Shown: positions 1 through 8,363 of the stretch, piece after piece | How the letters are laid out: each line of letters opens with the position of its first letter | Numbering within the stretch: the first letter of the stretch is position 1 | From: Devosia insulae DS-56 | Lineage (GTDB): Bacteria; Pseudomonadota; Alphaproteobacteria; Rhizobiales; Devosiaceae | Assembly: GCF_000970465.2 (NCBI RefSeq) | Contig: NZ_LAJE02000377.1 | Coordinates: 1-34,945 of the forward strand | Length of the DNA: 34,945 bases | Reading direction: 5' to 3' | Notes under the pieces: model-generated | Database searches by the model: none | Seen by the model: only the letters and a program-made list of their open reading frames with translations | Told to the model about the DNA's origin: nothing | Made by a program: the position numbers and the translations under genes

Positions 1-1809
1 GATATCGACCATCAGGCGCACCGGCTCACCCTGGCTGCGGCCGCCCGGCAGCCGGTTGCCCGAGAGCGTGAACACCTTGCCGCCGGTAGAAAGCAGCAGC
101 AGCTTGTCGGTGGTCTGGGCGTGGATGAACAGCTTCAGCCGATCGCCGGTCTTGAAGCCCTTTTCGTCGATCTCGGTGGTGTGGCCGCGCATCGAACGGA
201 TCCAGCCCTTTTCGGAGAGGATCACGGTGATCGGCTCGCGCTCGATCATCTGCGTCGCCACTTCCTCGTGGTCGATATCCATGGCGTCGGCGAAATCGGT
301 CCTGCGGCCCCATCGCGGGTGACGGGTGACGCCGTCTTTCTCGAACTTTGGGTAGGCTTTCTTGAGGTCGGCGATCTGCTTGGCGATCTCGCCCCACTGC
401 TTCTTGTCGGACGCGATGAGCGCGTTGAGATGCGCCTGCTCTTCGCTGAGCGTCTTGTGCTCGGTGCGCAGCTCGATTTCCTCGAGCTTGCGCAACGAGC
501 GCAGCCGCATGTTGAGGATCGCTTCCGCCTGCACATCGGTCAGGCTGAAGGTCGCCATCAGCGAGGCCTTGGCGTCATCCTCCTCGCGGATGATCCGGAT
601 CACCTCGTCGAGGTTGAGATAGGCGACGATATAGCCGTCGAGCACTTCCAGCCGGCGGGCGATCTCGGCCAGCCGGTTGTTGGTGCGCCGCACCAGCACG
701 TCCTTGCGGTGCTCGAGCCAGGCGACGATCGCCTCCTTAAGGCTCATCACCCGCGGCACGACCCCGCGGTCGAGGACGTTCATGTTGAGCGAGATGCGCT
801 GTTCGAGGTCGCTCAGCTTGAACAGCTGCTCCATCAGGATGGCCGGGTCGACCGTGCCGGCGCGCGGCTCGATGACGAGGCGGACATCGTCGGCGCTCTC
901 GTCGCGGATGTCCTTGAGCAGCGGCAGCTTCTTGTTGAGCAAGAGCTCCGCGATCTTTTCGACCAGCTTGGACTTCTGCACCCCATAGGGGATTTCGGTG
1001 ACGACGATCTGGTAGACGCCGCGCCCCTTGTCCTCGCGCTCCCAGCGGGCGCGCAAGCGGAACGAGCCGCGGCCGGTCTCGTAGGAATTGAGGATCGAGC
1101 TCTGGCTCTCCACCAGGATGCCGCCGGTCGGAAAGTCCGGGCCGGGGATGTAATGCATCAGGTCGGCGGTGGTGGTGCCGTCGCGGCCATTGTTGATCAG
1201 GTGCAGCGCCGCGTCGCAGATCTCATCCACATTGTGCGGCGGGATCGAGGTCGCCATGCCCACGGCGATGCCGGTCGAACCGTTGGCCAAAAGGTTCGGG
1301 AAGTTCGCCGGCAGCACCGAGGGTTCCTCGGTGGCGCCGTCATAGGTCGGCTTGAAGTCGACCGCGTTCTCGCTGAGGCCTTCGAGCAGCCGCGAGGCCA
1401 CTTCGGTCATGCGCGCTTCGGTGTAGCGGTAGGCCGCCGCGCCGTCGCCATCGATATTGCCAAAGTTCCCCTGGCCGTCGACCAGCGGGTAGCGCATGGC
1501 AAAATCCTGCGCCAGGCGGACCATGGCGTCGTAGATCGACTGGTCGCCGTGCGGGTGGAAGCTACCGATCACGTCGCCGACCACCTTGGCCGACTTCTTG
1601 TAGGCGCCACCCGGATCGAGCCGCAGCAGCCGCATGGCGTGGAGGATCCGGCGATGCACCGGCTTCAGGCCGTCGCGCGCATCGGGCAGGGCGCGCTGGG
1701 TAATGGTGGAGAGGGCGTAGGAGAGGTAGCGCTCCTCGAGCGCCTCGCGGAGATCTACGACCCGCTGGTTATCGCCATCGGGCGGAACGGTGTCCGGATC
1801 GTCGCTCAT
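1..1809 (-). CDS. parC: DNA topoisomerase IV subunit A (C-terminus cut by window edge)
   Basis: ATP-dependent type IIA topoisomerase breakage-reunion subunit, which pairs with ParE to decatenate daughter chromosomes. 603 residues are visible and the family is usually about 750, so part of the C-terminal beta-propeller lies beyond the window. The start ATG at 1809 gives [12 protein letters not shown], followed by [17 protein letters not shown] and [11 protein letters not shown], typical of ParC rather than GyrA. The catalytic tyrosine is Y129 in [11 protein letters not shown]. The quinolone-determining segment reads [15 protein letters not shown] (residues 82-96), with Gln90 where E. coli GyrA has Ser83 and Asp94 where it has Asp87. 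A coiled-coil-rich region with [13 protein letters not shown] is near residue 440. No strong Shine-Dalgarno is seen. It is transcribed away from the rest of the window. Confidence 0.96.
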   Translation of the reverse strand, partial: MSDDPDTVPPDGDNQRVVDLREALEERYLSYALSTITQRALPDARDGLKPVHRRILHAMRLLRLDPGGAYKKSAKVVGDVIGSFHPHGDQSIYDAMVRLAQDFAMRYPLVDGQGNFGNIDGDGAAAYRYTEARMTEVASRLLEGLSENAVDFKPTYDGATEEPSVLPANFPNLLANGSTGIAVGMATSIPPHNVDEICDAALHLINNGRDGTTTADLMHYIPGPDFPTGGILVESQSSILNSYETGRGSFRLRARWEREDKGRGVYQIVVTEIPYGVQKSKLVEKIAELLLNKKLPLLKDIRDESADDVRLVIEPRAGTVDPAILMEQLFKLSDLEQRISLNMNVLDRGVVPRVMSLKEAIVAWLEHRKDVLVRRTNNRLAEIARRLEVLDGYIVAYLNLDEVIRIIREEDDAKASLMATFSLTDVQAEAILNMRLRSLRKLEEIELRTEHKTLSEEQAHLNALIASDKKQWGEIAKQIADLKKAYPKFEKDGVTRHPRWGRRTDFADAMDIDHEEVATQMIEREPITVILSEKGWIRSMRGHTTEIDEKGFKTGDRLKLFIHAQTTDKLLLLSTGGKVFTLSGNRLPGGRSQGEPVRLMVDI

Positions 1810-1907
1810 CGGGTGGTCTCAGTCATGCGAATCATTTTCGCACTATAGCGATTGGGACCTCAAACCGGGGGTGCAGCAAGGCCGCATCCCCGGAGTTTAG
1901 CGTCCCG

Positions 1908-2393
1908 TCAGAGCCGGCACGGGTGATAGTTGCCGTCGTAGCCGAGATACATGCCGGTGCTGGGGTCGTACGAGCGATAGCGGGCTTCGCAGGCCGCCAC
2001 GTTATCGCCGATCACCAGGCTGTCGCCGCCATAGTTGACGAAGCGATCCTCGTTGTTATCTGAGTAACCGGCGAGCGCTTCGGCGAGTGCGATGCCGAAC
2101 AGGCCCGGCGCCGGCAGGCCGTAGCCGTAACCGGGCGGATAGGCGTTGACGTACCGGTCGCCGGTGTCGCCGGGGCGATACAGGTTCACGAACCGCTCGC
2201 CCCCATAGGTCCCGATCACGTCTTCCGCCAACGGATTGGTGGTCGCGTCGTCGGTGTAGCACTGACCCTTGGAGTCGATGCAGGCATATTCGTAGAAGTC
2301 ACTGCGAGACGGTTGGGCATTGGCTGTTCCAACCGATAGCGCCATCACGCTGGCGAGGGCGGCCGCGGGTGCGGCAAGGGCGAGCAAGCGCAT
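1908..2393 (-). CDS. Secreted BA14K-like protein (copy 1)
   Basis: Small exported protein of 161 residues with the C-terminal signature of the BA14K family (first described as a Brucella immunoreactive protein with lectin-like properties): CEARYRSYDPSTGMYLGYDG followed by a terminal HPC. The ATG at 2393 was chosen because it follows a good ribosome-binding site (GGGAGAAGG) and begins a signal peptide (hydrophobic residues 3-22, cleavage near ANA-Q). The mature part has a Cys pair (YACIDSKGQC), a Tyr/Gly/Pro-rich middle and a short hydrophobic Gly/Ala stretch (GLFGIALAEALAG) also found in the two neighbouring paralogues. Its biochemical role is unknown; envelope or periplasmic location is inferred from the signal peptide. 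Confidence 0.85.
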   Translation of the reverse strand: MRLLALAAPAAALASVMALSVGTANAQPSRSDFYEYACIDSKGQCYTDDATTNPLAEDVIGTYGGERFVNLYRPGDTGDRYVNAYPPGYGYGLPAPGLFGIALAEALAGYSDNNEDRFVNYGGDSLVIGDNVAACEARYRSYDPSTGMYLGYDGNYHPCRL

Positions 2394-2517
2394 CGTCCTT
2401 CTCCCTACTGCTGTGGTGTGAGGCGAAGGGAAAACCGCCGGTCGCAGCATTGGTTGCTGCCGAAACGCCGGAAAATCCGGCCATCTGACCACATTTGAGC
2501 CGTATCGATGTGCCAGC

Positions 2518-2550
2518 GGCCGGAGGTGCGGAGCCTCCGCACCTCCGGCC
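2518..2550 (-). terminator. Strong inverted repeat after BA14K copy 2
   Basis: A perfect inverted repeat with 16-bp arms (GGCCGGAGGTGCGGAG and its complement) around a single central base lies just downstream of the stop at 2558. It would form a very stable RNA hairpin. No T-run follows on the minus strand, so an intrinsic terminator is only likely, not certain. Confidence 0.5.
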
Positions 2551-2557
2551 TGACCGT

Positions 2558-2928
2558 TCAGAGCCGGCAGCGGTGATACCGCCCGTCATAGCCAGGAACG
2601 TGTCGGTGCCGGCGTCGTAAGACCGGTAGCGGGCCTCGCAGCGCGCCACATGCGTGTCCCAGCCGCCATAGCTGCGGTTGCTGTAGCTGTTGGCGAGCGC
2701 CGCGCCGAGTGCGAAGCCGAACAGGCCCGTGCCCCAACCGAAGCCACCATAGTACGGACGGTAGCTGCGGTTGTAGTAGCGGTTGGGGTTCCAGCGGTTG
2801 ACGTAGCCGAGGTTGCGCGCGCCGTCCCAAGCTTGGAAGCCGTAGGCCCGATATTGGGCATCGGCGGGCAGCGGTGTCATCACGCTGATTGCAATTGCCG
2901 CAACGGCGGCGAAAGCGGACGTCTTCAT
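2558..2928 (-). pseudogene. BA14K-like secreted protein (copy 2), frameshifted near its C-terminus
   Basis: The ATG at 2928 follows a ribosome-binding site (GGGAGATGG) and starts a signal peptide (MKTSAFAAVAAIAISVM, cleavage near ADA-Q). The mature part is rich in Tyr, Asn, Arg and Gly, with the family hydrophobic stretch GLFGFALGAALANS and then CEARYRSYDAGTDTFL. At that point the frame breaks: the next codons give AMTGGITAAG instead of the expected GYDGRYHRCRL, which is present intact in the +1-shifted frame and ends at the TGA at 2558-2560. The span is 371 nt, one base short of 124 codons, so one G is missing from the coding strand near 2591-2594. Without it translation would run on to 2299, across the start of copy 1. 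This is either a real inactivating or tail-changing mutation or a sequencing error. Confidence 0.8.
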
Positions 2929-3021
2929 TGTCCATCTCCCGGTTGGTTGCGTGAGGCGGAAGTAGAACCCGCGGCTGCCGCCAATGGTTGCGCCGCCAGG
3001 GCCTTCAGCTACGATCAACCG

Positions 3022-3528
3022 ATGCTTCGCCTGATCCTTGTTCGTCACGCCAAATCCGCCTGGGACGATCCGGGGCTCAGCGATTTCGATCGTCCGCTGG
3101 CGCTGCGCGGCATCGCGGCAGCGGCTTGGATCGGCACGACGCTGACCAACCACGGCTGGTTGCCCGACCGCATCGTCTGCTCCACCGCGCGCCGGACGCG
3201 CGAAACGCTCGAGTTGGCCATGGCCCGTCTGCCGTCGAACGGCCCGAGGCCCGATGTGGTCTGGAGCGATGCCGTCTACGACCGCCGCGACCACGACTAT
3301 CTTGGCCTGATCGCCGAGCAGGGGAGTGGGGCGCAGGTACTGATGCTGGTGGGGCACAACAGCGCCACCGAGCAAACGGCGCTGGCGCTGAGCGCGGGCA
3401 GCCATCAGGCGATGGTCAACTTCCCGACTGGCGGCATCGCGGTGATAGACTGCGAGATTTCGAATTGGTTGGAACTTGTGCCGCGCTGTGGGCGGCTATC
3501 GCATTTTCTCCGTCCGCCCAGGAGCTAG
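3022..3528 (+). CDS. sixA: SixA-like histidine phosphatase
   Basis: Short (168 aa) histidine phosphatase superfamily protein. The N-terminus MLRLILVRHAKSAWDD carries the phosphate-accepting His in the RHA motif (R8-H9-A10), followed by DFDRPLALRG, which is characteristic of the SixA branch, and CSTARRTRETLEL. The second catalytic His lies in LMLVGHNSATEQ. SixA removes phosphate from phosphohistidine on histidine kinases or phosphotransfer proteins; the substrate here is unknown. The ATG at 3022 was chosen because it places the RHA motif at the usual distance from the N-terminus, although no strong Shine-Dalgarno is seen. It sits between two BA14K-like genes on the opposite strand, is convergent with copy 3, and shares its terminator hairpin. 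Confidence 0.85.
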   Translation: MLRLILVRHAKSAWDDPGLSDFDRPLALRGIAAAAWIGTTLTNHGWLPDRIVCSTARRTRETLELAMARLPSNGPRPDVVWSDAVYDRRDHDYLGLIAEQGSGAQVLMLVGHNSATEQTALALSAGSHQAMVNFPTGGIAVIDCEISNWLELVPRCGRLSHFLRPPRS

Positions 3529-3534
3529 CGAAAG

Positions 3535-3560
3535 CAGGGGCGCCCTCGAGGGCGCCCCTG
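3535..3560. terminator. Bidirectional hairpin between convergent genes
   Basis: A 26-bp perfect palindrome (CAGGGGCGCCCTC and its complement) fills the 37-bp gap between the stop of the SixA-like gene (3528) and the stop of BA14K copy 3 (3566). Reading the minus strand it is followed by CTTTCGC, a weak T-run. It is suited to terminating transcription from both sides. Confidence 0.6.
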
Positions 3561-3565
3561 GCGCA

Positions 3566-3994
3566 TCAGAGATTGCAGCGGTGATACTGCCCGTCATAGC
3601 CGAGGAACATATCGGTCCGGGCATTGTACGAGCGATAACGTGCCTCGCAATCCGCAACATGGTCGTCGAAACGATCGTCGTAGCGGTCGCCGTTGCGGTT
3701 CATGCTGCCGACGATGGCGGCGCCGACCGCAAAGCCGAAGATGCCGGCGGCGACGCTACCCAGGTTCGGCTGGTTCCAGCGATACCAGTTGCGATAGTCG
3801 TTCTTGCCCCAGCGATTGTGATTGCGGCGCCAGTCATCGCAGCCGCGCCAGTTCGGATGCTCGACACAGCGTTCAGAAACGTAGCGCTGTTGCTGGCCGA
3901 TACTGAAGTTGACGGACGCTGCGCTGGCCGGCGCGGGCATCATCATGATGCCGGCGAGACCGGTGCCGATGATGGCGGAAGCGAGCTTTTTCAT
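3566..3994 (-). CDS. Secreted BA14K-like protein (copy 3)
   Basis: Exported protein of 142 residues. The ATG at 3994 follows a good ribosome-binding site (CAGGAGT) and starts a signal peptide (MKKLASAIIGTGLAGIMMM, cleavage near ASA-A). The mature region has a Cys pair (CVEHPNWRGC), an Asn/Arg/Trp/Tyr-rich stretch, a hydrophobic Gly/Ala segment (GIFGFAVGAAIVGS) that may insert in a membrane, and the family signature CEARYRSYNARTDMFLGYDG at the C-terminus. It is intact where copy 2 is broken, which confirms the frame break there. It diverges from the ZTP riboswitch/glyA transcription unit. Molecular function is unknown. Confidence 0.87.
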   Translation of the reverse strand: MKKLASAIIGTGLAGIMMMPAPASAASVNFSIGQQQRYVSERCVEHPNWRGCDDWRRNHNRWGKNDYRNWYRWNQPNLGSVAAGIFGFAVGAAIVGSMNRNGDRYDDRFDDHVADCEARYRSYNARTDMFLGYDGQYHRCNL

Positions 3995-4080
3995 GTGAGG
4001 ACTCCTGGTCTTCTTGTTATTGACGCTTGCCCTGACAACGTCTCGCGGCCTGCATAGTTGCCACAATAAGGGGCAGGGGC

Positions 4081-4109
4081 TTTCACAGCCCCGACAACTC
4101 TGCGATAAT
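4081..4109 (+). promoter_or_regulatory. Candidate sigma-70 promoter of glyA
   Basis: A good -10 element, GATAAT (4104-4109), has TTTCAC (4081-4086) as a weak -35 at 17-bp spacing. It would start transcription at about 4115, the first base-paired position of the riboswitch. This consistency supports the call; the -35 match is poor. Confidence 0.42.
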
Positions 4110-4188
4110 GGGGCGTTCGCGCGACTGGCGAGATCAGATGGGGCACCATCGGGGAACGCGAACGAGCGCCGCCGCTCGCCTGGGCACC
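4110..4188 (+). ncRNA. ZTP (pfl) riboswitch upstream of glyA
   Basis: This RNA has the conserved blocks of the ZMP/ZTP-sensing pfl motif in order. An outer stem CGTTCGCG (4114-4121) pairs with CGCGAACG (4157-4164). The left internal segment CGACTGGCG is followed by ATGGGGCACCATCGGGGAA. A second hairpin has CGAGCG (4163-4168) pairing with CGCTCG (4173-4178), and the terminal conserved segment is CCTGGGCA (4179-4186). The two stems share at most two bases, so their exact ends are approximate. ZTP builds up when 10-formyl-tetrahydrofolate runs short, and this class commonly controls one-carbon genes, matching glyA 142 nt downstream. The stretch 4189-4329 is the likely expression platform; I could not resolve a clear terminator or ribosome-binding-site-masking helix in it. 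Confidence 0.82.
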
Positions 4189-4329
4189 CAACCGAAACCT
4201 CATGGGAGCCCGCATGAACCGGATGACCGATAGATATGACCAGGCTGTCCTCAGCTTGGAATCGCTTGGGCCAGCGTGCTACACGCACGCCAGCCGAAAC
4301 CCCAATCCTACTGCCCCGGGAGACGCCAA

Positions 4330-5634
4330 ATGAGCGCCGCCACGTCCCTTCCGCTCTTTCCCCGCTTCTTCACCAACACGCTGGCCGAGACCGACCCCGA
4401 AATCGCCGAAGCCATCAAGCTCGAACTCGGCCGGCAGCAGCACGAGATCGAGCTGATCGCGTCGGAGAACATCGTGTCCAAGGCCGTGCTCGAAGCCCAG
4501 GGCTCGATCATGACCAACAAGTATGCCGAGGGTTACCCGGGCAAGCGCTATTACGGCGGCTGCCAGTATGTCGACATCGCCGAGAACCTGGCGATCGAGC
4601 GTGCCAAGCAGCTGTTCGGCGCCAACTTTGCCAACGTGCAACCCAACTCCGGCTCGCAGATGAACCAGGCGGTGTTCCTGGCACTGCTCGAGCCCGGTGA
4701 TACCTTCATGGGCCTCGACCTCAACTCGGGCGGTCACCTGACGCACGGCTCGCCGGTCAACATGAGCGGCAAGTGGTTCAAGGTGGTGTCGTATGGCGTG
4801 CGCCAGGACGATCATCTGCTCGACATGGACGAGGTCGCCCGTCTCGCCCGCGAGCACAAGCCCAAGCTGATCCTTGCCGGCGGTACCGCCTATTCCCGCG
4901 TCTGGGATTGGGCCCGCTTCCGCGAGATCGCCGATGAAGTCGGCGCCTACCTGATGGTCGACATGGCCCATATTGCCGGCCTCGTCGCCGGCGGTGTGCA
5001 CCCCTCGCCGGTGCCGCACGCCCATGTCACCACCACCACCACGCACAAGTCGCTGCGCGGCCCGCGCGGCGGAATGATCCTTTCCAACGACGAGGCGATC
5101 GCCAAGAAGATCAACTCGGCGGTGTTCCCGGGGCTGCAGGGCGGGCCGCTGATGCACGTCATCGCGGCCAAGGCGGTGGCCTTCAAGGAAGCACTGCAGC
5201 CCGAGTTCAAGGCCTATGCCCGCCAGGTGGTGGCCAATGCCCGCACGCTCGCGGCGACGCTGATCGAGAACGGGCTGGACGTGGTCTCAGGCGGCACCGA
5301 CAACCACCTGATGCTGGTCGACCTGCGCAAGAAGAACGCCACCGGCAAGCGGGCGGAAGCCGGCCTCGGGCGCGCCTACATCACCTGCAACAAGAACGGC
5401 ATTCCGTTCGACCCGGAAAAGCCTTTCGTTACTTCTGGTGTGCGTCTGGGCACCCCGGCGGCGACCAGCCGCGGTTTCGGCGAGGCAGAGTTCCGCGAGA
5501 TCGGCAAGCTGATCGTCGAGGTGCTGGACGGCCTGCGTGAAGCCAATTCCGACGACGGCAATGCCGCGGTGGAAGCGGCGGTGCGCGACAAGGTCATGGC
5601 GTTGACCTCGCGCTTCCCGATCTACGCCGACTGA
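4330..5634 (+). CDS. glyA: Serine hydroxymethyltransferase
   Basis: PLP enzyme (434 aa) that interconverts serine and glycine with tetrahydrofolate and 5,10-methylene-tetrahydrofolate, the main one-carbon entry point in the cytosol. The sequence has the full family pattern: [26 protein letters not shown], the PLP-contacting [13 protein letters not shown] and the lysine loop [16 protein letters not shown] with Schiff-base Lys240. The ATG at 4330 was chosen over upstream in-frame starts because GGGAGA lies at the right distance and the N-terminus then matches alphaproteobacterial SHMTs in length. It sits below a ZTP riboswitch, so expression is expected to rise when folate one-carbon units are limiting. 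nrdR follows after 40 nt, probably in the same transcript. Confidence 0.98.
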   Translation: MSAATSLPLFPRFFTNTLAETDPEIAEAIKLELGRQQHEIELIASENIVSKAVLEAQGSIMTNKYAEGYPGKRYYGGCQYVDIAENLAIERAKQLFGANFANVQPNSGSQMNQAVFLALLEPGDTFMGLDLNSGGHLTHGSPVNMSGKWFKVVSYGVRQDDHLLDMDEVARLAREHKPKLILAGGTAYSRVWDWARFREIADEVGAYLMVDMAHIAGLVAGGVHPSPVPHAHVTTTTTHKSLRGPRGGMILSNDEAIAKKINSAVFPGLQGGPLMHVIAAKAVAFKEALQPEFKAYARQVVANARTLAATLIENGLDVVSGGTDNHLMLVDLRKKNATGKRAEAGLGRAYITCNKNGIPFDPEKPFVTSGVRLGTPAATSRGFGEAEFREIGKLIVEVLDGLREANSDDGNAAVEAAVRDKVMALTSRFPIYAD

Positions 5635-5674
5635 GCATAGCTTCGCCTTTGCGGAGCCTTTCTGGAGCCCGACG

Positions 5675-6154
5675 ATGCGCTGCCCCTATTGCGGAAACGA
5701 CGATACGCAGGTCAAGGACAGCCGGCCGACCGAGGACTCCAACGCCATTCGCCGCCGCAGAATCTGCAATGCCTGCGGCGGCCGTTTCACCACCTTCGAG
5801 CGCGTGCAGCTGCGCGAGCTGCTGGTGGTCAAGAAATCCGGCCGCAAGGTGCCGTTCGATCGCGACAAACTGGCTCGCTCGGTCGGCACGGCGTTGCGCA
5901 AGCGCGACGTCGAGCCGGAGCGGGTCGAGCGCATGATCTCGGGCGTAGTGCGCCAGCTCGAAAGCCTTGGCGACGTCGAGGTGACCTCCGATCAAATCGG
6001 CGAGTTCGTCATGGAGGGGCTGAAGGGCCTCGACGACGTCGCATTCGTGCGCTTTGCCTCGGTTTACAAGAACTTCTCCGCCGCCGACGACTTTCGCTCG
6101 TTCCTGACCGAGCTCGGCAACGATGAGCGCCTGAAGCCCAATCACGACGATTGA
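5675..6154 (+). CDS. nrdR: Transcriptional repressor NrdR
   Basis: ATP/dATP-sensing repressor (159 aa) of ribonucleotide reductase genes. An N-terminal zinc ribbon ([18 protein letters not shown], then [14 protein letters not shown]) carries both CxxC pairs. It is followed by an ATP-cone domain (about residues 49-139) beginning [19 protein letters not shown]. Length is normal for the family. The ATG at 5675 has GGAG 7 nt upstream. The glyA-nrdR pairing is standard in Alphaproteobacteria. Targets would be NrdR boxes at nrd operons elsewhere; none was recognised in this window. Confidence 0.97.
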   Translation: MRCPYCGNDDTQVKDSRPTEDSNAIRRRRICNACGGRFTTFERVQLRELLVVKKSGRKVPFDRDKLARSVGTALRKRDVEPERVERMISGVVRQLESLGDVEVTSDQIGEFVMEGLKGLDDVAFVRFASVYKNFSAADDFRSFLTELGNDERLKPNHDD

Positions 6155-6237
6155 GATTGCGGTTCGTGCGCCCCCCGGCTAAGCCAGCGGGCAGAACATT
6201 GCGCGTTTCGGCGTGCACAACAGAATGACTTTCCAAT

Positions 6238-6738
6238 ATGGCCCAGCCAAAGCCGCGTGATCCCTCCGCGCCCCGTACCGCCAACCAGCGTGGTGCGGCC
6301 CGCCTCGCCGCCGTCCAGGCCCTCTACCAGATGGATGTCGGCCGCCAGACGCTCGAGGACACGCTCAGCCAGTTCAGCGCTATCCATGCCGGCCGCGAAG
6401 TCGAGGGCGAAGAGTACCTGCCGGCCGACGCCGACTTCTTCCGGCAGATCGTCACCGGGGTGATCAAGGCACAGCTGCAGATCGATCCCGCGGTCGATAA
6501 CGCGCTGGTCGATGGCTGGCCGATGCCCCGCATCGATGCAACGCTGCGCGCCATCCTCCGCGCCGGAGCGTTCGAGTTGCTGCGGCGCAAGGACATCCCG
6601 GCGCGCGTGGTCATCACCGAGTATGTCGACGTCGCCAAGGCGTTCTACGAAGACGACGCCCCCAAGATGGTCAACGCCGTTCTCGATGGGGTGGCTCGCG
6701 CCGCGGGCCGCGACGACGAAGCAACCAAGACCAGGTAG
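6238..6738 (+). CDS. nusB: Transcription antitermination factor NusB
   Basis: All-helical RNA-binding protein (166 aa) that pairs with S10 (NusE) on boxA RNA to support rRNA antitermination. Family features are RGAARLAAVQALYQMDVG near the N-terminus, then DATLRAILRAGAFELL, VVITEYVDVAKAFYEDDAPKMVNAVLDG and a short charged tail. It follows nrdR after 83 nt; the riboflavin genes (ribD/ribE/ribH) that commonly sit between nrdR and nusB in rhizobia and Brucella are absent. The ATG at 6238 gives an 18-residue polar N-terminal extension before the conserved core, common in Alphaproteobacteria. Confidence 0.95.
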   Translation: MAQPKPRDPSAPRTANQRGAARLAAVQALYQMDVGRQTLEDTLSQFSAIHAGREVEGEEYLPADADFFRQIVTGVIKAQLQIDPAVDNALVDGWPMPRIDATLRAILRAGAFELLRRKDIPARVVITEYVDVAKAFYEDDAPKMVNAVLDGVARAAGRDDEATKTR

Positions 6739-6744
6739 GGCAGC

Positions 6745-7959
6745 ATGGACGAGCGCGCCACCGGCATAGGCTCGCCGCTTCGCAATATCGGACTGCTCGC
6801 CGTGGCCCAGGCGATCCTCGGCTCGAACCAGGCGATCATCATGTCGATCGCCTCGCTGACCGCTGCGACCATGATCGCCGACAAAGGCTTCGCCACTGTC
6901 CCCGTTACGCTGATGCTGATTGGTACCGCCCTCGCTACGGGACCGGCGGCGCTGCTGATCCATTCGCTGGGCCGGCGCGAGGGGTTGATGCTCGGCGCTG
7001 CGATCGCCATTCCTGCGGGCGCGGTGGCGGCGTTGGCGGCCTGGCTTGATCTGTTCTGGCTATTCTGCCTGGCGCTCGCGTTGCTCGGCATCCCCGCCGC
7101 CTTCGCCAACCAGTATCGCTTCGCGGCGGCCGACAGCGTGCCGCCCGATCTCCGGTCCAGGGCCATCTCCTGGGTGCTGTTCGGCGGCGTGGTGGCCGGC
7201 TTCCTCGGCCCGCAGATCAGCGCCCACACCAAGGACTGGATCCCCGGGCATGAGTTCGCCGCCACTTATCTGGTGATGGGCTTGCTGGCGCTGGTGGCCA
7301 TCGCGGTGATCAGCCGCACGCGCCTGGCGCCGACGGTGAAGCGCGCCGAGGACCGCAAGGCCGGCCGACCGCTGCCGGTGCTGCTGCGCGACGCGGGCAT
7401 CTGGGTGCCGATGCTGGTCGCGGCGATCAGCTACTCGCTGATGGTGCTGGTGATGGTCGCGGCGCCGTTGGCCATGGTCTATGTCTGCGGCCACACCACC
7501 GAGGAGGCGGCCTTCGCCATCCAGTGGCACATCGTCGCCATGTTCGCCCCCAGCTTCGTCACCGGCGCAATCATCAAGCGCGTCGGCGCCAGGCTGACTG
7601 CAGCCATCGGGCTGCTGCTGATCCTCCTGGCGGCGGGCGTGAATCTCCACGGCATCACCACGATGCATTTCAACATTTCGCTTATTCTGCTTGGTGTTGG
7701 CTGGAATTTCGGATTCATCGCCGCAACCGCCATGCTCGCCGCCGCCTACCGGCCGGAAGAAGCCGCCAAGGTGCAGGCGGCGAACGAGCAGGTGGTGTTC
7801 GGGGTGATGGCCCTGGCCTCGATCGCCTCGGGCCTGCTGCTGCAGCTGATCGGCTGGGAAGCCATCAACCTCCTCGCCGTCCCGGTCGCCGCGATTGCGA
7901 TCCTGGCCCTGGCATGGGTCAGCTTCCGGCCGGGCAAGGCGCAGGGGCAGCCGGGCTAG
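6745..7959 (+). CDS. MFS transporter
   Basis: Integral membrane protein of 404 residues with about 12 hydrophobic segments in two halves and a charged central loop (RLAPTVKRAEDRKAGRP), the layout of the major facilitator superfamily. An MFS-like loop, HSLGRREGLMLG, follows the second or third segment. It starts 6 nt after the nusB stop, so it is translated from the same mRNA and may be translationally coupled. The substrate cannot be told from sequence. Its place at the end of a glyA-nrdR-nusB run that lacks the usual riboflavin genes is suggestive but not evidence of riboflavin transport. No signal peptide or extra domain is seen. Confidence 0.85.
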   Translation: MDERATGIGSPLRNIGLLAVAQAILGSNQAIIMSIASLTAATMIADKGFATVPVTLMLIGTALATGPAALLIHSLGRREGLMLGAAIAIPAGAVAALAAWLDLFWLFCLALALLGIPAAFANQYRFAAADSVPPDLRSRAISWVLFGGVVAGFLGPQISAHTKDWIPGHEFAATYLVMGLLALVAIAVISRTRLAPTVKRAEDRKAGRPLPVLLRDAGIWVPMLVAAISYSLMVLVMVAAPLAMVYVCGHTTEEAAFAIQWHIVAMFAPSFVTGAIIKRVGARLTAAIGLLLILLAAGVNLHGITTMHFNISLILLGVGWNFGFIAATAMLAAAYRPEEAAKVQAANEQVVFGVMALASIASGLLLQLIGWEAINLLAVPVAAIAILALAWVSFRPGKAQGQPG

Positions 7960-8113
7960 TCCTCGAACACGCCACAACCTCCGGCCGTCATCCCGGCGGA
8001 TGCCCTTAGGCGCTAAGTTCGCGATTTCGGTTGGCCTGATGGACGCCACCTTAGCTCGCAAATGGGGTGACGCCGGGTATGCGACCGAGGCTCTGCAGGT
8101 CCCCCAAACTCGG

Positions 8114-8210
8114 TGTCATCCCCGCGGAAGCGGGGAACTCCGTTTGCGATCGTGCCGCAGGCCAAGAAAGCAGAGGTTCCCGCTTTCGCGGGAATGACCC
8201 GGTGGGTGGG
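8114..8210. repeat. Palindromic intergenic repeat, unit 1
   Basis: The left arm GTCATCCCCGCGGAAGCGGG (8115-8134) and the right arm TTCCCGCTTTCGCGGGAATG (8177-8196) are inverted copies with a few mismatches, and each arm is itself a small hairpin. The right arm is followed by a GGTGGGTGGG tail shared with the other units. Confidence 0.75.
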
Positions 8211-8363
8211 GCACGACCCTAACTTAGCGCACATGGGCGGATGCCGGGACCCAGTGCTCCGGCCAATCCAAGCGCAGGAAGCCATCCGACCTTGCCGTGA
8301 TGGGCCGGAGGAGATCGTGTTTGGCCGGTCGCTCGGGCAACACCTTACCATGGCACCGCAATA

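Noticed and set aside
121-1848. Long open frame (575 codons) on the plus strand
   Set aside because: It is antisense to parC, which has all topoisomerase motifs; the plus-strand translation has no recognisable family and its start is a GTG inside parC.
2299-2557. Extension of the BA14K copy 2 frame to 2299 as a genuine longer protein
   Set aside because: The extra residues are unlike any BA14K tail, cover the promoter and start of copy 1, and arise only from the frame break near 2592.
4279-5157. Antisense open frame over glyA
   Set aside because: It is a GC-rich shadow of glyA with no family similarity and no ribosome-binding site.
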